Shown here: one piece after another, positions 18,352-28,137 of the stretch | Position numbering within the stretch: the first letter of the stretch is position 1 | Layout of the letters: every line of letters starts with the position of its first letter | NCBI RefSeq assembly: GCF_013377235.1 | Contig: NZ_CP016226.1 | Location: 930,001 to 994,000, forward strand | DNA length: 64,000 bases | Source: Mannheimia varigena | Lineage (GTDB): Bacteria > Pseudomonadota > Gammaproteobacteria > Enterobacterales > Pasteurellaceae | Direction: 5' to 3' | The notes under the pieces: model-generated | What the model was told of the DNA's origin: nothing | Seen by the model: the letters and a program-made list of their open reading frames with translations, nothing else | Database searches by the model: none | Made by a program: the position numbers and the translations under genes

Positions 18352-18365
18352 TGCATAATTATGCA
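18352..18365. promoter_or_regulatory. Candidate ArgR operator (ARG box) upstream of argH
   Basis: Perfect 14-bp palindrome TGCATAATTATGCA, close to the E. coli ARG-box core TGAATAATTATTCA. A weaker AT-rich half-site (ATAATATTTCAATAT) adjoins it, as in typical tandem ARG boxes. It lies about 67 bp before the argH start. Confidence 0.65.
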
Positions 18366-18389
18366 TAATATTTCAATATTTATTTACAA

Positions 18390-19553
18390 TTATTTTAATT
18401 GCTGTTCGATAATACCGCCACCTAAGCAGACTTCGCCTAAGTAGAACACCGCTGATTGCCCCGGGGTAACCGCAATTTGCGGTTCGTCAAAGATGACTCG
18501 AATGGTTTCATCATCGATCACTTGGATTTCACACGGAATATCCGCTTGGCGATAGCGAGTTTTCACCGTGCAACGGAGATTTTCACGCAGCGGCTGCATA
18601 TCGACCCAAGCCAGTTGCTTCGCAATTAAACCACTGGAAAGTAAAGCGGAATTATCGTGCCCTTGAGCGACCACCAGCACGTTGTTGATCAAATCCTTTT
18701 CCACCACATAAAACGGATCTTCGCTCAAGCCTTTCACACCGCCGATGCCTAAACCTTTACGCTGACCGAGAGTGTGGTACATCAACCCATCGTGGCGACC
18801 GACCAACTTGCCGTCCACCGTGCGGATTTCACCCGGTTGTGTCGGCAGGAAGCGAGCCAAGAAATCTTTGAATTTACGCTCGCCGATAAAACAGATCCCT
18901 GTCGAATCTTTTTTCTTCGCCGTTGCTAAGCCTAAATCTTCGGCAATCGCACGCACGATCGGTTTTTCAATTTCGCCAACCGGGAACAGGCTTTGCCCTA
19001 CTTGCTTTTTGGTGATGGCATATAAGAAATAGCTTTGATCTTTGTTTTCGTCTAAACCACGCAGTAATTTGGCGTCATTATCATCACCGCTACGGCGAAC
19101 ATAATGCCCTGTGGCGATATAATTCGCCCCAAGATCTTCCGCCGCATATTCTAAAAAGGCTTTAAATTTAATCTCTTTGTTGCACAAAATATCAGGGTTT
19201 GGTGTACGTCCTGCTTTATATTCCGCAAGGAAATATTCAAACACGTTGTCCCAATATTCCGCCGCAAAGTTGATTTTGTGCAGCTTCATTCCGAGCTTAT
19301 CCGCAACCGCTTGAGCGTCTGCCAAATCAGCAGCAGCGGTGCAGTAATCGGTGTCGTCATCTTCCTCCCAGTTCTTCATAAACAAGCCTTCCACTTGATA
19401 GCCTTGTTGTTGAAGAATAAAAGCAGAAACGGAGGAATCCACCCCACCCGACATTCCGATAATCACTTTTTTCTTCGCATTTTCGGCAAGCTGTTCGGGG
19501 CTGAGTTTGGGGAAGTGGATGTCGTAGGTTTTTGAGGTTAATTGAGTTGTCAT
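18390..19553 (-). CDS. mnmA: tRNA-specific 2-thiouridylase MnmA
   Basis: Protein of 387 residues. The PP-loop GMSGGVDSS (about residues 33-41) binds ATP. The two catalytic cysteines lie in [12 protein letters not shown] and in the [12 protein letters not shown] segment. It places sulfur on U34 of Lys, Glu and Gln tRNAs, using persulfide passed along the Tus relay. I chose ATG 19553 (MTTQLTS), preceded by GGGAG; the longer frame from 19586 lacks a ribosome site. It follows nqrM, the same neighbourhood as in H. influenzae. Confidence 0.96.
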   Translation of the reverse strand: MTTQLTSKTYDIHFPKLSPEQLAENAKKKVIIGMSGGVDSSVSAFILQQQGYQVEGLFMKNWEEDDDTDYCTAAADLADAQAVADKLGMKLHKINFAAEYWDNVFEYFLAEYKAGRTPNPDILCNKEIKFKAFLEYAAEDLGANYIATGHYVRRSGDDNDAKLLRGLDENKDQSYFLYAITKKQVGQSLFPVGEIEKPIVRAIAEDLGLATAKKKDSTGICFIGERKFKDFLARFLPTQPGEIRTVDGKLVGRHDGLMYHTLGQRKGLGIGGVKGLSEDPFYVVEKDLINNVLVVAQGHDNSALLSSGLIAKQLAWVDMQPLRENLRCTVKTRYRQADIPCEIQVIDDETIRVIFDEPQIAVTPGQSAVFYLGEVCLGGGIIEQQLK

Positions 19554-19683
19554 AATTCTCCCGTAACTTCGGTTAAGGCGAAGCACATTGGTTGGTTAGA
19601 AAAGCAACAAGCGGTGAAATTTGCAAAAAACTTTGCAAATCATACCGCTTATAGATGAATAATAGTAATAAAGAAGTTAAAAG

Positions 19684-19929
19684 TTACTTCACTTCGTAAA
19701 ATTGCGGTTCTTTGTTAAAACGAGCGACTTCTTCAGGATCTGCTGTGCCGTCTGCGATTTTAGATTTAAGGTTATCGCAAGGCTCTTCGCAGTCGCACAT
19801 TTTTTTCATTCCTAATGCGGTAATGCCGCCGCAGCTACCTTTAATGGTTTTGCCTTTGACGATAAAGCCAATCGACATGGCGAAAATCACCGCCACGAAA
19901 AAGCCAAAAGTTAATAATACAGTTTCCAT
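19684..19929 (-). CDS. nqrM: Na+-NQR maturation protein NqrM
   Basis: Small protein of 81 residues. One membrane helix (FGFFVAVIFAMSIGFIV, about residues 7-23) is followed by a cysteine-rich segment: GSCGG, then CDCEEPC. The four conserved cysteines are thought to deliver iron to the unusual Fe site between NqrD and NqrE. I chose ATG 19929 (METVLLTF), which has GGAG six bases upstream. It follows apbE at the end of the nqr operon, as expected for its role in assembling that complex. Confidence 0.93.
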   Translation of the reverse strand: METVLLTFGFFVAVIFAMSIGFIVKGKTIKGSCGGITALGMKKMCDCEEPCDNLKSKIADGTADPEEVARFNKEPQFYEVK

Positions 19930-19941
19930 TTTCCACTCCAA

Positions 19942-20979
19942 CTATTGTGATTGAGTTAATTTTTTAAATTCGCTCGACATTTGTGTTTCAAACTTGTCGC
20001 CGCTTTTAACAATTAAAAATATCGCTAATTTTTCACGCTCTGCAAGGGCTAATGCTTTTTCTGCACCCAATACAAATAAGCCTGTTGATAATCCGTCTGC
20101 CGTCATCGTTGTTGGGGCGAGTACGGTAATTGAAGCTAAGTTGTGGCTCACCGGGCTTAATTTTTGTGGGTCAATAATATGTGAAAGGCGGTTGCCGTTT
20201 TCATCTTCAAAATAATTACGATAATTGCCCGATGTTGCCATCCCTAAATTATGTAAAGGCACAGTAATTTGTACAGATTGTGCTTGTTCCATTATAGGTT
20301 GTTCAATCGCAATTCGCCAATCTAAACCTTGTAAATTTTTTCCTTTGCCACGTAATTCACCGCCAATTTCCACTAAGTAGTTGCTCACACCTATCTTTTC
20401 AAGATGTTCTGCCAGTTTATCAACCCCAAAACCTTTTGCAATAGAGGATAAATCTAAATAGAGATTAGGCATAGTTTTAGTAAGTATTGGCTTACCTTCC
20501 ATTTTGAGACTAATTTTATCAATTCCTACATAGCTAGAACGTTCTTTAATCTGTTCATCAGAAGGCACTTTGTTTAAGCGCTTATCAGGCCCAAATCCCC
20601 ATAAATTCACTAGAGGTCCAACAGTAACATCTAATGCACCTTCTGTAATTTTGTTCAAGCGAATCGCTTCTTGAACCACTTTTGCAAAATCTTGCGAAAT
20701 TTCGACCGCTTGATTAGCTTCTTTTAGCTGGTTGAAACGGCTGATTTCAGAATCTTGCTGATAAGTGGACATTTGGTTGTTCACTTCTACTAATAATCTG
20801 TCTAGCTCACTTTTGACTTTTTCGGGATTAGCTAAATTTTTCACTTCGCCATTATCAATATATTTGACAGTATAAGTCGTTCCCATTGTTTTACCTTGCA
20901 AGGTAATTTGTTCTGGGGCTTTTTCACAGGCGTTTAAGAACAGCGAGAAAATAGCAAAAGCGAAAAATTTGATTTTCAT
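19942..20979 (-). CDS. apbE: FAD:protein FMN transferase ApbE (lipoprotein)
   Basis: Protein of 345 residues with a lipoprotein signal peptide (lipobox LNAC at about residues 15-18), so it is anchored facing the periplasm. Characteristic segments are GTTYTVKYI, LDLSSIAKGFGVDKLAEHL, VEIGGELRGKG and the Mg-binding TADGLSTGLFVLG. It cleaves FAD and attaches FMN to a threonine of target proteins. NqrB and NqrC, encoded just upstream in the same operon, carry the SGAT acceptor motif. It is separated from nqrF by about 190 bp containing palindromes and an uptake-signal dyad. Confidence 0.95.
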   Translation of the reverse strand: MKIKFFAFAIFSLFLNACEKAPEQITLQGKTMGTTYTVKYIDNGEVKNLANPEKVKSELDRLLVEVNNQMSTYQQDSEISRFNQLKEANQAVEISQDFAKVVQEAIRLNKITEGALDVTVGPLVNLWGFGPDKRLNKVPSDEQIKERSSYVGIDKISLKMEGKPILTKTMPNLYLDLSSIAKGFGVDKLAEHLEKIGVSNYLVEIGGELRGKGKNLQGLDWRIAIEQPIMEQAQSVQITVPLHNLGMATSGNYRNYFEDENGNRLSHIIDPQKLSPVSHNLASITVLAPTTMTADGLSTGLFVLGAEKALALAEREKLAIFLIVKSGDKFETQMSSEFKKLTQSQ

Positions 20980-20992
20980 TTTTTCTCCTATA

Positions 20993-21046
20993 GGTGCGAA
21001 TTACATTCGCTCATTTATCTATTTAGGACGAATGCAATTCGTCCCT
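20993..21046. repeat. Tandem pair of small palindromes between nqrF and apbE
   Basis: Two hairpins: GCGAAT/ATTCGC at 20996-21010 and GGACGAAT/ATTCGTCC at 21026-21044. The second resembles the palindromes at 7961-7982 and 49247-49268 in having a G-rich end, an AATTGC-type centre and a TA flank. Together they look like degenerate members of one repeat family. Confidence 0.5.
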
Positions 21047-21099
21047 ATAATTCATGTGATTAAATACCTAACGCAGATACTTAATTATATAAACTAAAT

Positions 21100-21143
21100 C
21101 AAGCGGTCAATTTTACAAAAAATTTTGCAAAATCGACCGCTTG
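21100..21143 (-). terminator. Uptake-signal inverted pair after nqrF
   Basis: Oppositely oriented cores (CAAGCGGT at 21100 and ACCGCTTG ending 21143) can form a nearly perfect 17-bp stem around an A/T loop, 24 bp beyond the nqrF stop. It may reduce read-through into apbE. Confidence 0.55.
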
Positions 21144-21166
21144 TTGTTTGTTAAAGCTAGAAGTTA

Positions 21167-22396
21167 TTAGCCACCGAAGTCATCTAATAAGATGTTTTCA
21201 TCTTCTACACCTAAGCTCTTCAGCATACCGATTACCGCTGCGTTCATCACCGGTGGACCACACATATAGTATTCGCAGTCTTCAGGTGCTTCGTGATTTT
21301 TCAGGTAGTTCTCATAAAGTACGTTGTGAATGAAACCACGGAAGTAGTCTTCACGGTCGCCCGGTAATGGGTCAGAAAGTGCTACATACCATTTGAAGTT
21401 TTCATTTTCTGCTTGAAGCATATCAAAATCTTCAACATAGAACATTTCACGTTCTGAACGAGCACCGTACCAGAATGACATTTTACGTTTAGATTTTAAA
21501 CGTTTTAATTGGTCGAAGATGTGCGAACGCATTGGAGCCATACCTGCACCACCACCGATAAACACCATTTCCGCATCGGTATCTTTCGCGAAGAATTCAC
21601 CGAATGGACCAGAGATAGTTACTTTATCGCCCGCTTTTAATGACCAAATGTAAGATGACATTTGACCCGGCGGTACATCTGGGTTGCGTGGCGGAGGCGT
21701 TGCAATACGTACGTTCAGCATAATAATGCCTTTCTCTTCCGGGTATGAAGCCATTGAGTAAGCACGGATAATATGCTCATCCACTTTTGAAGTGTAACGC
21801 CATAAGTCGAATTTATCCCAGTCTTCGTGGTATTCTTTTGGAATATCGAAGTCTTTGTAATGCACTGTATGCGGTTCCGCTTCAATTTGGATATAACCAC
21901 CGGCACGGAATGGCACTTCTTCGCCTTCAGGAATCGCCAATTTAAGTTCTTTGATGAAAGTTGCTTTGTTGTCGTTAGAAATAACAGTACACTGCCATTT
22001 TTTCACGCCGAAGATTTCTTCAGGTAATTCAACATCCATTGAAGATTTCACGTTAACTTGGCACGCTAAACGCCAGCCTTCTTTCGCTTCTTTCTTCGAG
22101 ATGTGAGATAACTCAGTTGGTAGAATTTCGCCACCGCCCGATTTCACTTGTACTTTACATTGACCACAAGAGCCACCGCCACCACAAGCTGAGGAAACGA
22201 AAATCCCTTTACTCGCTAAAGCACCAAGTAATTTTCCGCCAGCCGGTAAGGTGATGCCTTTTTCCGGGTCATTGTTAATTGAAATGGTAATGTCGCCAGA
22301 ATCCACTAATTTAGATTTAGCGAATAGGATAATCACCGCAAGCACTAGAACAAGAGCAGTAAATGCGATAATACCGAAAATAAAATTACTATCCAC
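21167..22396 (-). CDS. nqrF: Na+-translocating NADH:quinone reductase subunit F
   Basis: Protein of 409 residues and the electron entry point of Na+-NQR. An N-terminal membrane helix (residues ~4-26) is followed by a [2Fe-2S] ferredoxin domain with Cys71, Cys77, Cys80 and Cys112. An FAD/NADH reductase domain comes next: [11 protein letters not shown] binds [16 protein letters not shown] binds nucleotide, and the C-terminus is [15 protein letters not shown] gives two electrons to FAD and they pass singly to the iron-sulfur centre. It is the last of nqrABCDEF, 10 bases after nqrE. Confidence 0.98.
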   Translation of the reverse strand: MDSNFIFGIIAFTALVLVLAVIILFAKSKLVDSGDITISINNDPEKGITLPAGGKLLGALASKGIFVSSACGGGGSCGQCKVQVKSGGGEILPTELSHISKKEAKEGWRLACQVNVKSSMDVELPEEIFGVKKWQCTVISNDNKATFIKELKLAIPEGEEVPFRAGGYIQIEAEPHTVHYKDFDIPKEYHEDWDKFDLWRYTSKVDEHIIRAYSMASYPEEKGIIMLNVRIATPPPRNPDVPPGQMSSYIWSLKAGDKVTISGPFGEFFAKDTDAEMVFIGGGAGMAPMRSHIFDQLKRLKSKRKMSFWYGARSEREMFYVEDFDMLQAENENFKWYVALSDPLPGDREDYFRGFIHNVLYENYLKNHEAPEDCEYYMCGPPVMNAAVIGMLKSLGVEDENILLDDFGG

Positions 22397-22406
22397 GATA
22401 TGCTCC

Positions 22407-23003
22407 TTATAATTGAATGCCTGAGAATGACATAAAGCCTAATGCCATTAAGCCAACGGTAATAAAGGTGATACCTAAACCACGAAGACCCGCTGGAACA
22501 TCAGAATATTTCATTTTCTCTGTTAAACCGGCAAGTGCAACAATTGCTAGCATCCAGCCTGTGCCTGCACCTACACCATAAACCACAGATTCTACAAAGT
22601 TGTATTCGCGTTGTACCATAAATGATACACCACCGAAGATTGCACAGTTTACTGTGATAAGTGGTAAGAAGATACCTAATGCACTATATAATGCTGGAAA
22701 GAACTTGTCTAAAATCATTTCAAGAATTTGAACAAGTGCCGCAATCACACCGATGAAGGTAATGAAGTTTAAGAATGTTAAATCTACACCTTCAACTAAT
22801 GCACCGTCTTTTAAAATGTGAGTATAAACTAATTGATTCGCTGGTACCGCAATACCTAATACCACGATTACTGCAATACCTAAACCAAATGCTGTTGAAA
22901 CTTTCTTAGACACCGCAAGGAATGTACACATACCAAGGAAGAAAGAAAGTGCCATATTTTCAATAAATACAGACTTAACAAAGATACTAATAAGATGTTC
23001 CAT
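22407..23003 (-). CDS. nqrE: Na+-NQR subunit E
   Basis: Protein of 198 residues with about six membrane helices. It contains a membrane-embedded cysteine in VNCAIFGG that, with its counterpart in NqrD, helps bind an iron centre across the membrane. The sequence is homologous to NqrD and RnfA/RnfE. It lies in the nqr operon, two bases after nqrD and 10 before nqrF. Confidence 0.97.
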   Translation of the reverse strand: MEHLISIFVKSVFIENMALSFFLGMCTFLAVSKKVSTAFGLGIAVIVVLGIAVPANQLVYTHILKDGALVEGVDLTFLNFITFIGVIAALVQILEMILDKFFPALYSALGIFLPLITVNCAIFGGVSFMVQREYNFVESVVYGVGAGTGWMLAIVALAGLTEKMKYSDVPAGLRGLGITFITVGLMALGFMSFSGIQL

Positions 23004-23005
23004 CT

Positions 23006-23629
23006 TTATTTCTCCACTTGCTCAGGTTTCCACGTTCTAATCGCCCAGATTACAAATCCGATAATAAAGAACGCACTTGGTGCTAATAAGAACAAACCAT
23101 TTGCTTGATACCAACCACCATCTTGAACAGTTTGCATAATAGTTACACCGAATAGTTTACCTGAACCAATAAGCTCACGTAAAAATGCAACGATAATTAA
23201 GATTGCACCGTAGCCTAAGCCGTTACCAATACCATCTACAAAACTCTCAACTGGGCCAGATTTCATTGCAAATGCTTCTGCTCGTCCCATTACGATACAG
23301 TTCGTAATGATAAGACCTACGAATACAGACAATTGTTTTGAAAGATCGTATGCATAGGCACGTAATACTTGGTCAACTAAGATTACAAGTGATGCAATGA
23401 TTGCCATTTGTACAATAATACGGATACTATTTGGAATATAGTTGCGAATCATTGAAATGAACATACTTGAAAAAGCAGTAACTAAACTTACTGCAATTGC
23501 CATTACTACTGCTGTTTGTAGCTGAGTAGTTACCGCTAATGCAGAACAGATACCTAAGATCTGTAATGCAATTGGGTTGTTATCTGCAATTGGAGATAAC
23601 AATAACTTTTTAAGGTTGTTACTTGCCAT
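23006..23629 (-). CDS. nqrD: Na+-NQR subunit D
   Basis: Protein of 207 residues with about six membrane helices, a paralogue of NqrE in inverted topology. The motifs [10 protein letters not shown] and [14 protein letters not shown] contain the conserved cysteines of the membrane iron site. Its ATG overlaps the last base of the nqrC stop codon, so the two are translationally coupled. Confidence 0.97.
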   Translation of the reverse strand: MASNNLKKLLLSPIADNNPIALQILGICSALAVTTQLQTAVVMAIAVSLVTAFSSMFISMIRNYIPNSIRIIVQMAIIASLVILVDQVLRAYAYDLSKQLSVFVGLIITNCIVMGRAEAFAMKSGPVESFVDGIGNGLGYGAILIIVAFLRELIGSGKLFGVTIMQTVQDGGWYQANGLFLLAPSAFFIIGFVIWAIRTWKPEQVEK

Positions 23630-24402
23630 TAGTTAGCTCCTACTTCTGCTTTAAATTTCGCTAAATATGGGCCAAACCCGCTCTTACCGAACCAGTATTT
23701 GAAAGAACCATCAACACCATTTGAAGTTAATGTTGCACCAGATAAGCCATCAATGCCATGCTCTTTATTAGCAGATGCACCTTTAGAAATAGTTAAAGCA
23801 ACATCATTGTTGTCGTTATATAACTTCTTACCTACAAAGTTTTTCTGCCAGTTAGGGTTAGCAATTTCACCACCAAGACCCGCTGTTTCACCTTGCTCGT
23901 AATAAGTAATACCATTAATAGTATTTGCATCAGGTTGAACTGCTACAAAGCCATACATCATTGACCATAAACCATTACCGTGCATTGGTAATACTACCTG
24001 AGTAACTTTACCCGTTTCATCTTTCACTAAATAAACTTCAGCATATTTAGCACGCACTTTAATATTGGCTTTGTCATCTTCAGGAGCAATAGTAACGTTT
24101 TCTTTAGGATCTTTTGCTGCTGCACGAGCATCAAAATCTTTCATTCCTTCAACATACTCACCTGTAGCTAAATCAACTACTTTTGGTTCGATAAACTTTT
24201 CGTAAGTTACAGGTACATTAGTATTTGGCTCCAATAAACCAGCCGCTTGTAAAATATTTTTCTGTTTATCAAGTTGTTTTTGCATATCTTGTGTTGGTTT
24301 TAACAACACCGCAGCACCTGCTACGATAAGAGAACAAATTAAACTTAATAAAACTACAACGGTTAGTGTACCGCCAACGCTATCTTTATTAAATTTAGCC
24401 AT
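23629..24402 (-). CDS. nqrC: Na+-NQR subunit C
   Basis: Protein of 257 residues with an N-terminal membrane anchor (about residues 13-34) and a periplasmic FMN-binding domain. The covalent FMN acceptor is Thr224 in [10 protein letters not shown], the target of ApbE, whose gene is in the same cluster. Its start overlaps the end of nqrB by 8 bp. Confidence 0.98.
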   Translation of the reverse strand: MAKFNKDSVGGTLTVVVLLSLICSLIVAGAAVLLKPTQDMQKQLDKQKNILQAAGLLEPNTNVPVTYEKFIEPKVVDLATGEYVEGMKDFDARAAAKDPKENVTIAPEDDKANIKVRAKYAEVYLVKDETGKVTQVVLPMHGNGLWSMMYGFVAVQPDANTINGITYYEQGETAGLGGEIANPNWQKNFVGKKLYNDNNDVALTISKGASANKEHGIDGLSGATLTSNGVDGSFKYWFGKSGFGPYLAKFKAEVGAN

Positions 24403-25630
24403 TGTTTGATACCCTCGCTAATCTGCGTTTGATATTACCTTGAACTACTAAGTAGTCAAAGATTGGGGCAAATAAGTTAGCAAATAAGATAGCTAACATC
24501 ATACCTTCTGGGTATGCTGGGTTTACCACACGGATTAATACACACATAAAGCCGATTAAGATACCATATGCCCATTTACCTTTGTTTGTGAAGGCTGCTG
24601 ATACTGGGTCAGTTGCCATAAAGAACATACCTAGAGCAAAACCACCCAATACTAAATGCCAATGCCAAGGCATAGAGAACATCGTATTAGTTTCCGAACC
24701 GATTACATTAAATAATGTTGCGGTTGCAGCCATACCAATCATTACACCAGCAATGATTCTCCAAGATGCAATACGTGCAAATACAATAATTGCCGCACCA
24801 ATAATTAACATTAAAGTTGAAGTTTCACCGATTGAACCTGGGATATTACCTAAGAATGCATCCATCCAGGTGATCGTTTCACCTGTTGCAACGTGTTTTA
24901 ATGCACCTTCTCCACCTACAGCCCACTGTGAGAGTGCTGTTGCTCCAGAGAAGCCGTCAGCTGCTATCCATACTGCATCACCCGAAATTTGTGCTGGGTA
25001 CGCAAAGAATAGGAAAGCACGGCCCGCTAATGCTGGGTTCATAAAGTTTTTACCTACACCACCAAATACTTCTTTTGCCACTACAACACCAAAGGTAGTT
25101 GCAAGAGCAGCTTGCCAAAGTGGCAATGTTGGTGGAACAATTAACGCAAGTAAGATAGAAGTTACGAAAAAACCTTCATTAATTTCGTGCTTACGTACCA
25201 TTGCAAATACAACTTCCCAGAAACCACCCACAGCAAATACCGTTAAGTAGATTGGAAGGAAGTACGTTGCACCTAGTAACATTTTAGTTCCCCAGCCTGC
25301 CTCCGCTACAGAACCTAAGTTGTTAGCAAAACTGTAGTGCCAGTCATTCGCAATTAAATCACTTAATGTACCTAAATTTAATGCAGCTAAAATACCTTGG
25401 TGCCCTACATTGTACATACCGTAGAACATCGCAGGGAATAACGCTAACCATACAATTAACATCATACGTTTAGAGTCGATAGCATCACGCACGTGAGCAT
25501 CTTTACGGGTTACCGTGCCTGGCGTATAGAAAATGGTATAAGCCGCTTCAAATAGCGTGTACCATTTTTCATACTTTCCACCTTTATGGAAAGCGGGTTC
25601 CATTTTTTCAAAAAGATTTCTTAAACCCAT
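24395..25630 (-). CDS. nqrB: Na+-NQR subunit B
   Basis: Protein of 411 residues with about ten membrane helices, the main Na+-channelling subunit. The covalent FMN acceptor Thr231 is visible in [10 protein letters not shown]. Riboflavin and ubiquinone sites are also placed in this subunit in studied homologues. It starts two bases after nqrA ends and overlaps nqrC by 8 bp. Confidence 0.98.
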   Translation of the reverse strand: MGLRNLFEKMEPAFHKGGKYEKWYTLFEAAYTIFYTPGTVTRKDAHVRDAIDSKRMMLIVWLALFPAMFYGMYNVGHQGILAALNLGTLSDLIANDWHYSFANNLGSVAEAGWGTKMLLGATYFLPIYLTVFAVGGFWEVVFAMVRKHEINEGFFVTSILLALIVPPTLPLWQAALATTFGVVVAKEVFGGVGKNFMNPALAGRAFLFFAYPAQISGDAVWIAADGFSGATALSQWAVGGEGALKHVATGETITWMDAFLGNIPGSIGETSTLMLIIGAAIIVFARIASWRIIAGVMIGMAATATLFNVIGSETNTMFSMPWHWHLVLGGFALGMFFMATDPVSAAFTNKGKWAYGILIGFMCVLIRVVNPAYPEGMMLAILFANLFAPIFDYLVVQGNIKRRLARVSNNG

Positions 25631-25632
25631 TT

Positions 25633-26991
25633 TTAACCATCCTTCTCGATCTTATCTAACGCCTGACGTAATAATGGCCCCCAGTTATTTTTACCAGAAC
25701 ACACAAAAGTACATAACGCTAAATCTTCTTCATCTAACTCTAAGCAACCTAGAGCCTGAGCGGAGTCTGTATCTCCAGCAGCTAAATCTCGTAGTAATAT
25801 TGTTGGAATAATATCCAATGGCATTACACGCTCATAAGCACCCGTTGGTACCATTGCACGCTCACTACCATGAACGGCTGTTGTAAAGTTAAATAATTTC
25901 TTCGCAAAATGGCCTAAGGTTGTACGCGTAATAGAATATTTATCTGAATAAGGCGCAATCATACCGAAGAATGCTTTTTCACGCCCCTCTAATAACACTG
26001 ACACTTGTAATGCATAACGACCTAAATAATCATGAGGACCAATTGCGGTTGCCCCGCTTAAAACAGATCCTGAAATCACACGGTTTTCACCTGAATTTAA
26101 CTCATTTGCTGTTAATTGTGAAAGATTTGCACCTAAGCGAGTACGCACTAAACGAGGGCTTTTTACCTGCGGACCAGCTAACGCAACAACACGATCTGTA
26201 AACAATTCACCAGTGGTGAATAATTTGCCGATAGCAATCACATCTTGGTAGTTTAAATACCAAACTTGTTTGGTTGCACCAACTGAATCAATAAAATGAA
26301 TATGCGTACCAACAAGACCAGCCGGATGTGGACCTTTGAAACGGTTGGTCTCCACATTTTGGATTTGACGGCTTTGTGCCGCATTTAAAATATTAGAATC
26401 AGCACCACCACAAAGATGTATGGTTTTTTTGCCTTCAAATAGACGGCTTAGTACCGTTAAACCATCAAAGAAGGTTTGTTGGTGTTCAGCAATAATCACT
26501 TCAGGGTTTGCAGCAAGTGGATTAGTATCCATTGCATTCACAAAAATTGACGAAGGATTTGCATCTAATGCGGGCACTTTACTGAACGGACGAGTACGGA
26601 AAGCAGTCCATAATCCCGATTCAACTAAATTTTGTTTTACTTGCTCTGAAGTTAATGACGCTAATTGACTAGCATCATAACGCGCAAAGGTAATTTGCTC
26701 ATCACCCTCAACTTTAATTACTACTGATTGAAGAACACGCTTCTCACCACGGTTAATTGCCGTAACTGTTCCGCTTGCAGGAGCAGTAAAGATAACGCCA
26801 GGATTCTTTTTATCTTCAAAAAGAACTTGACCTTTTTTCACTACATCACCTTCACGTACCTTCATTGAAGGACGCATACCCACATATTCTTCACCAAGCA
26901 CAGCAACTTCAGTAACGGTATTTCCGTTATGGATTACTTGCTCAGGTTTTCCCGAAATCGGAAGATCTAAGCCTTGTTTGATTGTAATCAT
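25633..26991 (-). CDS. nqrA: Na+-NQR subunit A
   Basis: Cytoplasmic, membrane-associated subunit of 452 residues that contributes to quinone binding. The N-terminus ([14 protein letters not shown]) and [20 protein letters not shown], a biotinyl-lipoyl-like fold, are typical. I chose ATG 26991 because this is the family's universal start; the frame extends 18 codons further upstream without a family match. The ribosome site is weak, and a small hairpin (27028-27047) lies in the leader. It is the first gene of nqrABCDEF-apbE-nqrM. Confidence 0.97.
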   Translation of the reverse strand: MITIKQGLDLPISGKPEQVIHNGNTVTEVAVLGEEYVGMRPSMKVREGDVVKKGQVLFEDKKNPGVIFTAPASGTVTAINRGEKRVLQSVVIKVEGDEQITFARYDASQLASLTSEQVKQNLVESGLWTAFRTRPFSKVPALDANPSSIFVNAMDTNPLAANPEVIIAEHQQTFFDGLTVLSRLFEGKKTIHLCGGADSNILNAAQSRQIQNVETNRFKGPHPAGLVGTHIHFIDSVGATKQVWYLNYQDVIAIGKLFTTGELFTDRVVALAGPQVKSPRLVRTRLGANLSQLTANELNSGENRVISGSVLSGATAIGPHDYLGRYALQVSVLLEGREKAFFGMIAPYSDKYSITRTTLGHFAKKLFNFTTAVHGSERAMVPTGAYERVMPLDIIPTILLRDLAAGDTDSAQALGCLELDEEDLALCTFVCSGKNNWGPLLRQALDKIEKDG

Positions 26992-27153
26992 ATTGTTTGC
27001 ACTACTTTTCTTTTGGGTTAAAAATATGATTGCGAAATAACGCAATCGCTTCTATTGAGCCGCAGCTTTATTTAAAAATAAATGATGATTCTCCCACTTA
27101 TTTTCAAAGCCACATTAAGTTCTCAAATTTGGTTCATAATCTTTCGCTATCTT

Positions 27154-27181
27154 TTAACAAAAGATTAACTAAAAATATAAT
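27154..27181 (+). promoter_or_regulatory. Candidate promoter for an RNA or nfuA leader
   Basis: TTAACA (27154-27159) and a consensus TATAAT (27176-27181) are separated by 16 bp. Transcription would start near 27188, some 300 bp before nfuA, and would reach the strong hairpin at 27377. Confidence 0.4.
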
Positions 27182-27376
27182 CGTCTATTCTACCTAAAAA
27201 CGCCCCCTTATGGCTAGAAAAACCCCTGAATTTTTGCTTTTTCCTTTTCCAAAATTTGAAGTAAATCAATATTTTTAGTGAGCAAAATCAAACAATACCT
27301 ATGAATAGGTACATCTTTTGATACAAGCGATCAAATTTTCTTCTTAATTTGCAATGTTAACATTTAAGCTATCAAC

Positions 27377-27424
27377 AAAATTGCCTAGCTAAAAATAGGT
27401 GGCTATTTTTAGCTAGGCAATTTT
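27377..27424. terminator. Perfect 22-bp hairpin with A/T-tract ends (bidirectional terminator-like)
   Basis: Arms 27377-27398 and 27403-27424 are perfectly complementary over 22 bp, with the loop GTGG. The outer ends are AAAA and TTTT around a GC-containing segment (TTGCCTAGC), as in bidirectional terminators. No coding gene ends next to it; nfuA starts 66 bp beyond. It could end a small RNA or regulate nfuA read-through. Confidence 0.7.
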
Positions 27425-27489
27425 AAAATTCAAGCGTAAAATAGTTGATAAATTTTGTAGAATATTTTTTGATTACAGGACAAGAGAAA

Positions 27490-28086
27490 ATGGAAGAACA
27501 AACAATTCATATTTCAATTTCAGATGTGGCACAAGCCCATTTTGTAAGACTTTTAGAGCAACAAGAAGAAGGTACAAATATTCGTATTTTTGTAGTCAAT
27601 CCTGGAACACCAAATGCAGAATGTGGCGTATCTTACTGCCCGCCAAATGCAATAGAAGAAACCGATACCGAGTTTACTTTTAATCGCTTTTCTGCCTTTG
27701 TTGATGATGTAAGTTTACCGTTTTTAGATGAAGCAGAAATTGACTATGTAACCGATCCAATGGGTTCACAACTAACACTCAAAGCTCCGAATGCCAAAAT
27801 GCGTAAAGTGGCTGATGATGCACCATTTATTGAGCGTTTAGATTACGTCATTCAAACACAGATCAATCCTCAATTAGCCAGCCACGGCGGCAAAGTGACG
27901 CTGATTGAAGTCACCGAAGATAAATATGCAATTCTGCAGTTTGGTGGTGGTTGTAACGGCTGTTCAATGGTTGATGTGACGTTAAAAGAAGGGATTGAAA
28001 AACAGCTTTTAGCTCAGTTCCCTGAAGAATTAGTAGGTGTGAAAGACATCACTGAGCATCAACACGGCGAGCATTCTTACTATTAA
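27490..28086 (+). CDS. nfuA: Fe/S biogenesis protein NfuA
   Basis: Protein of 198 residues. The N-terminal half is a degenerate A-type carrier domain and the C-terminal half is a Nfu domain with the cluster-binding CxxC in [17 protein letters not shown] (about residues 153-170). It carries [4Fe-4S] clusters to client enzymes, especially under oxidative stress or iron limitation. I chose ATG 27490 (MEEQTIHIS), which has AGGACAAGAG upstream and matches the family start; the frame from 27445 adds 15 unmatched residues. A terminator follows at 28101. Confidence 0.96.
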   Translation: MEEQTIHISISDVAQAHFVRLLEQQEEGTNIRIFVVNPGTPNAECGVSYCPPNAIEETDTEFTFNRFSAFVDDVSLPFLDEAEIDYVTDPMGSQLTLKAPNAKMRKVADDAPFIERLDYVIQTQINPQLASHGGKVTLIEVTEDKYAILQFGGGCNGCSMVDVTLKEGIEKQLLAQFPEELVGVKDITEHQHGEHSYY

Positions 28087-28100
28087 TCAGATAAAAAATT

Positions 28101-28127
28101 GGGGGGCATTAGCCCTCCCTTATTTTT
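28101..28127 (+). terminator. Terminator after nfuA
   Basis: GGGGGGC pairs with GCCCTCC around an ATTA loop (with one G:T), followed by TTATTTTT. It lies between the convergent ends of nfuA and uraA. Confidence 0.8.
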
Positions 28128-28137
28128 ATGAATTTTC

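Larger units (their letters stand above)
26992..27489. other. Intergenic region between divergent nqrA and nfuA
   Basis: About 500 bp without a protein gene. It holds a leader hairpin of nqrA (GATTGCG/CGCAATC, 27028-27047), a plausible plus-strand promoter (27154-27181), a 7-bp-armed dyad (TACCTAT-GA-ATAGGTA, 27296-27311), a one-mismatch uptake core (27323-27331) and a 22-bp perfect hairpin (27377-27424). The hairpin has no protein gene to terminate on either strand. Confidence 0.7.

Noticed and set aside
24582..25250. Long open frame (222 codons) on the plus strand opposite nqrB
   Set aside because: It is fully antisense to the certain gene nqrB, its translation is low-complexity (Ala/Pro/Ile/Thr-rich) and matches no family; a codon-bias shadow.
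27318..27336. TTTGAT and ATCAAA half-sites upstream of nfuA, resembling an FNR box
   Set aside because: The spacer between TTGAT and ATCAA is 7 bases instead of 4, and the sequence is better explained as an uptake core with one mismatch (ACAAGCGAT).
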